Positions 62,698 to 64,000 of a stretch of 64,000 nt of DNA are shown one piece after another. The stretch's first letter is position 1. Each line of letters starts with the position of its first letter. The position numbers and the translations under genes are program-made. Where the stretch lies: assembly GCA_964546015.1 (NCBI GenBank), contig CAZJHO010000001.1, positions 309,411 to 373,410 on the forward strand, read 5' to 3'. The notes below the pieces were generated by a model. The model saw only the letters and a list, made by a program, of their open reading frames with translations, was not told where the DNA came from and ran no database searches. Origin of the DNA: JAFGVL01 sp964546015 (GTDB lineage Bacteria; Bacteroidota; Bacteroidia; Bacteroidales; Paludibacteraceae).

Positions 62698-63357
62698 ATG
62701 GAAGAAAAAGAAATAATTAAGCAATTTGTATCAAATAAAGATATGGGAGGCGGTAGAGAATCTTGTCTGGGAAAGGCATTAGAAGATGCAAAAAGATTAT
62801 ATACAAAGGAGGATGTATGGAAAATAATTAATGCTGATAATCCAAAGACTGATAAAGAGATGACGGAATTAGCAAAAAGATTAGAGCTTCCTTTTTTATC
62901 TTTGATAGGTTATTTAATTTTACTTGATTTAATTGGCAAAGTTTTCACAGAGGGAAAAAAAGAACATCTCATTTATGCAATAGATACTTTTGGTTCTTCC
63001 GAATTAAAAGAATGTAAATATCAAGTCAATGCATTAAGAAACTCATTAGCACATAACTATGGATTGATTAATATTCCTGATAGTCTCAAATATGATGAGG
63101 AATCTTTACATAAGTTCACTTTATCGGAAAAAGAAAATAAAGAAAAAATTTTTGAGCGGCAACAAAAATGGGAAAGAGGAAAATGGAAAGATAAGAGTGA
63201 AAATACGAGTACAATTGTTGATGTAAATAAATTGATAGATGAAATAGAAAATTTAATCAAAAACCTACAAGAAAAAGCAAAAAATGGAGAACTCTCGATA
63301 TGTTTAAAAGGGGGAGTTGAAGAGTTATTTGCAAGATTCACTATCATTAAAGATTGA
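62698..63357 (+). CDS. Hypothetical protein with HEPN-like RNxxxH motif
   Basis: 219 residues, cytosolic, helical. RNSLAH at 114-119, within QVNALRNSLAHNYGLIN, fits the Rx4H motif of HEPN RNases and their relatives, placed between predicted helices as in that fold. The C-terminal 80 residues are Lys/Glu-rich and coiled-coil-like. No nucleotidyltransferase (MNT) partner is adjacent, so a classical HEPN-MNT toxin pair is not present; the upstream orphan genes are the only candidates. Family assignment is tentative. Confidence 0.6.
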   Translation: MEEKEIIKQFVSNKDMGGGRESCLGKALEDAKRLYTKEDVWKIINADNPKTDKEMTELAKRLELPFLSLIGYLILLDLIGKVFTEGKKEHLIYAIDTFGSSELKECKYQVNALRNSLAHNYGLINIPDSLKYDEESLHKFTLSEKENKEKIFERQQKWERGKWKDKSENTSTIVDVNKLIDEIENLIKNLQEKAKNGELSICLKGGVEELFARFTIIKD

Positions 63358-63590
63358 TAAATTTCTTGACAGACATTCTGTTTTATAATTTAACAAAATT
63401 ATGGATAGTGCCAAAAATCCCCTGAAAATAGGATTTATTTGTAGATAAGCTACTGATTGTGTTTGTAAGGCTTTTAGTAACTTTATAATAGATATGAAAA
63501 CATATCTAACTTGATTTGAATTAATTTACTTCATTATTAACCCATTCTTGGTTAATTACGGTCAAAGTTAAACCAGCCACTTACTAAAAA
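63358..63590. other. Intergenic, with 8-bp inverted repeat
   Basis: No gene. TAGATATG-AAAA-CATATCTA (63489-63508) is a perfect hairpin without a T tail. The rest is plain AT-rich sequence. Confidence 0.5.
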
Positions 63591-63624
63591 CAAAAAAGCA
63601 GCTAAGACTTCATCCTAACTGCTT
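63591..63624 (-). terminator. Terminator of tRNA-Val transcript
   Basis: Minus strand: 12-bp stem AAGCAGTTAGGA with TCTTAGCTGCTT (two G-U wobbles), loop TGAAG, then six T, starting 13 bases after the tRNA end. Confidence 0.85.
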
Positions 63625-63636
63625 GATTTTTATCTG

Positions 63637-63711
63637 TGGGCGTTGACGGATTCGAACCGCCGACCCTCTGCTTGTAAGGCAGATGCTCTGAACCAGCTGA
63701 GCTAAACGCCC
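63637..63711 (-). tRNA. tRNA-Val(TAC)
   Basis: 75-base cloverleaf on the minus strand: acceptor GGGCGTT/AACGCCC, D arm TAGCTCAGCTGGTTCAGAGC, anticodon stem TCTGC/GCAGA with loop CTTACAA (anticodon TAC), T arm GGCGGTTCGAATCCGTC, discriminator A. CCA not encoded. Confidence 0.97.
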
Positions 63712-63727
63712 TAATGTTTTTTCACTA

Positions 63728-63784
63728 ACCGCTAACCGCTTCCGATTGTATCGGAATACTCTGAAGCAATTGAGCTAAGCGTTC
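63728..63784 (-). pseudogene. Decayed tRNA copy 1 (5' part)
   Basis: Minus strand: aligned to tRNA-Val it retains acceptor 5' strand (GAACGC), TTAGCTCA, a D-loop TTGCTTCAGAG, an anticodon arm with the TAC triplet (TTCCGATACAATCGGAA) and GGTTAGCGGTT, which matches the start of the T arm. The 3' acceptor strand is lost, so it cannot fold or mature as a tRNA. Confidence 0.7.
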
Positions 63785-63803
63785 TCGTATTTTTTCTTTT
63801 TTT

Positions 63804-63859
63804 GAAGCTGATCAGCTTTGATTGTATCGGAATATTTGAATCGGCTGAATTGAACGCTC
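63804..63859 (-). pseudogene. Decayed tRNA copy 2 (5' part)
   Basis: Minus strand: GAGCGTTCAATTCAGCCGATTCAAATATTCCGATACAATC aligns to the 5' 45 bases of tRNA-Val and shares the 15-base segment TATTCCGATACAATC with copy 1. It is more decayed than copy 1, and the T arm and 3' end are missing. Confidence 0.6.
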
Positions 63860-63893
63860 TTTGATTTAGGAATGCTCTTCTTTAAAAGCGTTG

Positions 63894-63924
63894 CAAAGGT
63901 ATTATTTATTTTTGTTTTTGCAAA
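63894..63924 (-). promoter_or_regulatory. Consensus promoter of tRNA-Val transcript
   Basis: Minus strand TTTG (63924-63921), exactly 19 bases, TACCTTTG (63901-63894). Transcription would run through both decayed tRNA copies before tRNA-Val. Confidence 0.85.
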
Positions 63925-63951
63925 TAAAAAATAAACATTTTGCAAAAAAAG

Positions 63952-64000
63952 TGGGCAGTGATGGATTCGAACCACCGAAGGCGTACGCCAGCTGAGTTAC
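63952..64000 (-). tRNA. tRNA-Tyr(GTA), 3' part, cut by window end
   Basis: Minus strand: GTA anticodon right at the window edge, 3' anticodon stem TCAGC, long variable arm TGGCGTACGCC, T arm GGTGGTTCGAATCCATC, acceptor 3' strand ACTGCCC and discriminator A. The long variable arm and GTA point to tyrosine. The 5' half lies outside the window. Confidence 0.8.

Noticed and set aside
63775..63975. 66-codon minus-strand ORF across the tRNA relics
   Set aside because: It runs through decayed tRNA sequence, a consensus promoter and the 3' end of tRNA-Tyr; not coding.
63952..64000. Third decayed tRNA copy
   Set aside because: The long variable arm, intact T arm and acceptor, and GTA at the window edge fit a normal tRNA-Tyr cut by the window.
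1..64000. CRISPR arrays, insertion sequences, prophage or integrase genes
   Set aside because: No regular direct repeats, transposase motifs or integrase-like proteins were seen on either strand.

Overview
This window is a stretch of a low-GC Bacteroidetes chromosome, most likely order Bacteroidales (Paludibacter or Dysgonomonas-like; genus not resolved). The evidence is: the long class II ketol-acid reductoisomerase, the Bacteroidetes-specific DUF3256, DUF4292, DUF4294 and DUF5683 families, two proteins ending in type IX secretion (T9SS) sorting domains, almost no Shine-Dalgarno sequences, and repeated Bacteroidetes-type promoters (TTTG, about 19 bases, TAnnTTTG). There are no rRNA genes, CRISPR arrays, transposases or phage genes.

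Layout. 0.1-7.2 kb is a leftward run: mazG, patatin-like lipase, GH13 amylase, small GNAT, folB, a 740-residue TPR protein and DUF3256. 7.35-10.6 kb runs rightward: ispH, htpG and tRNA-Arg(ACG). rsmD and a U32 peptidase-family protein follow leftward (10.6-13.0 kb). menF and kup run rightward (13.1-16.2 kb). A leftward block (16.2-20.6 kb) holds DUF4294, a PL10 pectate lyase, a DegP/HtrA protease and YicC. A polyprenyl-phosphate sugar transferase and a ClC channel follow (20.9-24.2 kb). The leftward parA-parB-DUF5683-lytic transglycosylase-MerR cluster spans 24.2-28.2 kb. lon comes next. Then come a lipoprotein and the leftward operon ExbB-ExbD-TonB-like-DJ-1-Lys-rich protein-pgk (32.4-36.6 kb).

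36.8-41.1 kb runs rightward: DUF4292 lipoprotein, EnvC-like LytM protein, amidase, ribE and menA. ftsK, lolA and trxB oppose it (41.1-45.2 kb). After bcp comes a large T9SS-targeted pectin methylesterase (CE8). Leftward ilvC and a thioesterase follow, then a GH43 glycosidase followed by an AraC regulator. A DUF554 membrane protein and a T9SS-targeted M6 metalloprotease precede a RelA-type (p)ppGpp synthetase whose hydrolase site looks dead.

58.9-64 kb is the least ordinary part. It starts with a 770-base gap holding a large, well-folded candidate non-coding RNA (59.34-59.61 kb, 6S-like rod with a competing 3' helix). Six poorly characterised genes follow: an LRR-like lipoprotein, a 106-residue orphan, a DUF2846 lipoprotein, DUF2971, a secreted orphan and a HEPN-like protein. 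The window closes with leftward tRNA-Val(TAC), two decayed tRNA copies between that gene and a consensus promoter, and the 3' part of tRNA-Tyr(GTA).

How the genes fit together. Much of the window is core metabolism and envelope upkeep: menaquinone (menF, menA), riboflavin, folate and isoprenoids (ribE, folB, ispH); peptidoglycan and division (FtsK, EnvC-like, amidase, lytic transglycosylase, ParAB); and protein quality control (Lon, HtpG, DegP). A second theme is plant-polysaccharide use: PL10, CE8 and GH43 with its AraC regulator are scattered rather than in one SusC/D-type locus, and the esterase appears to be exported by T9SS.
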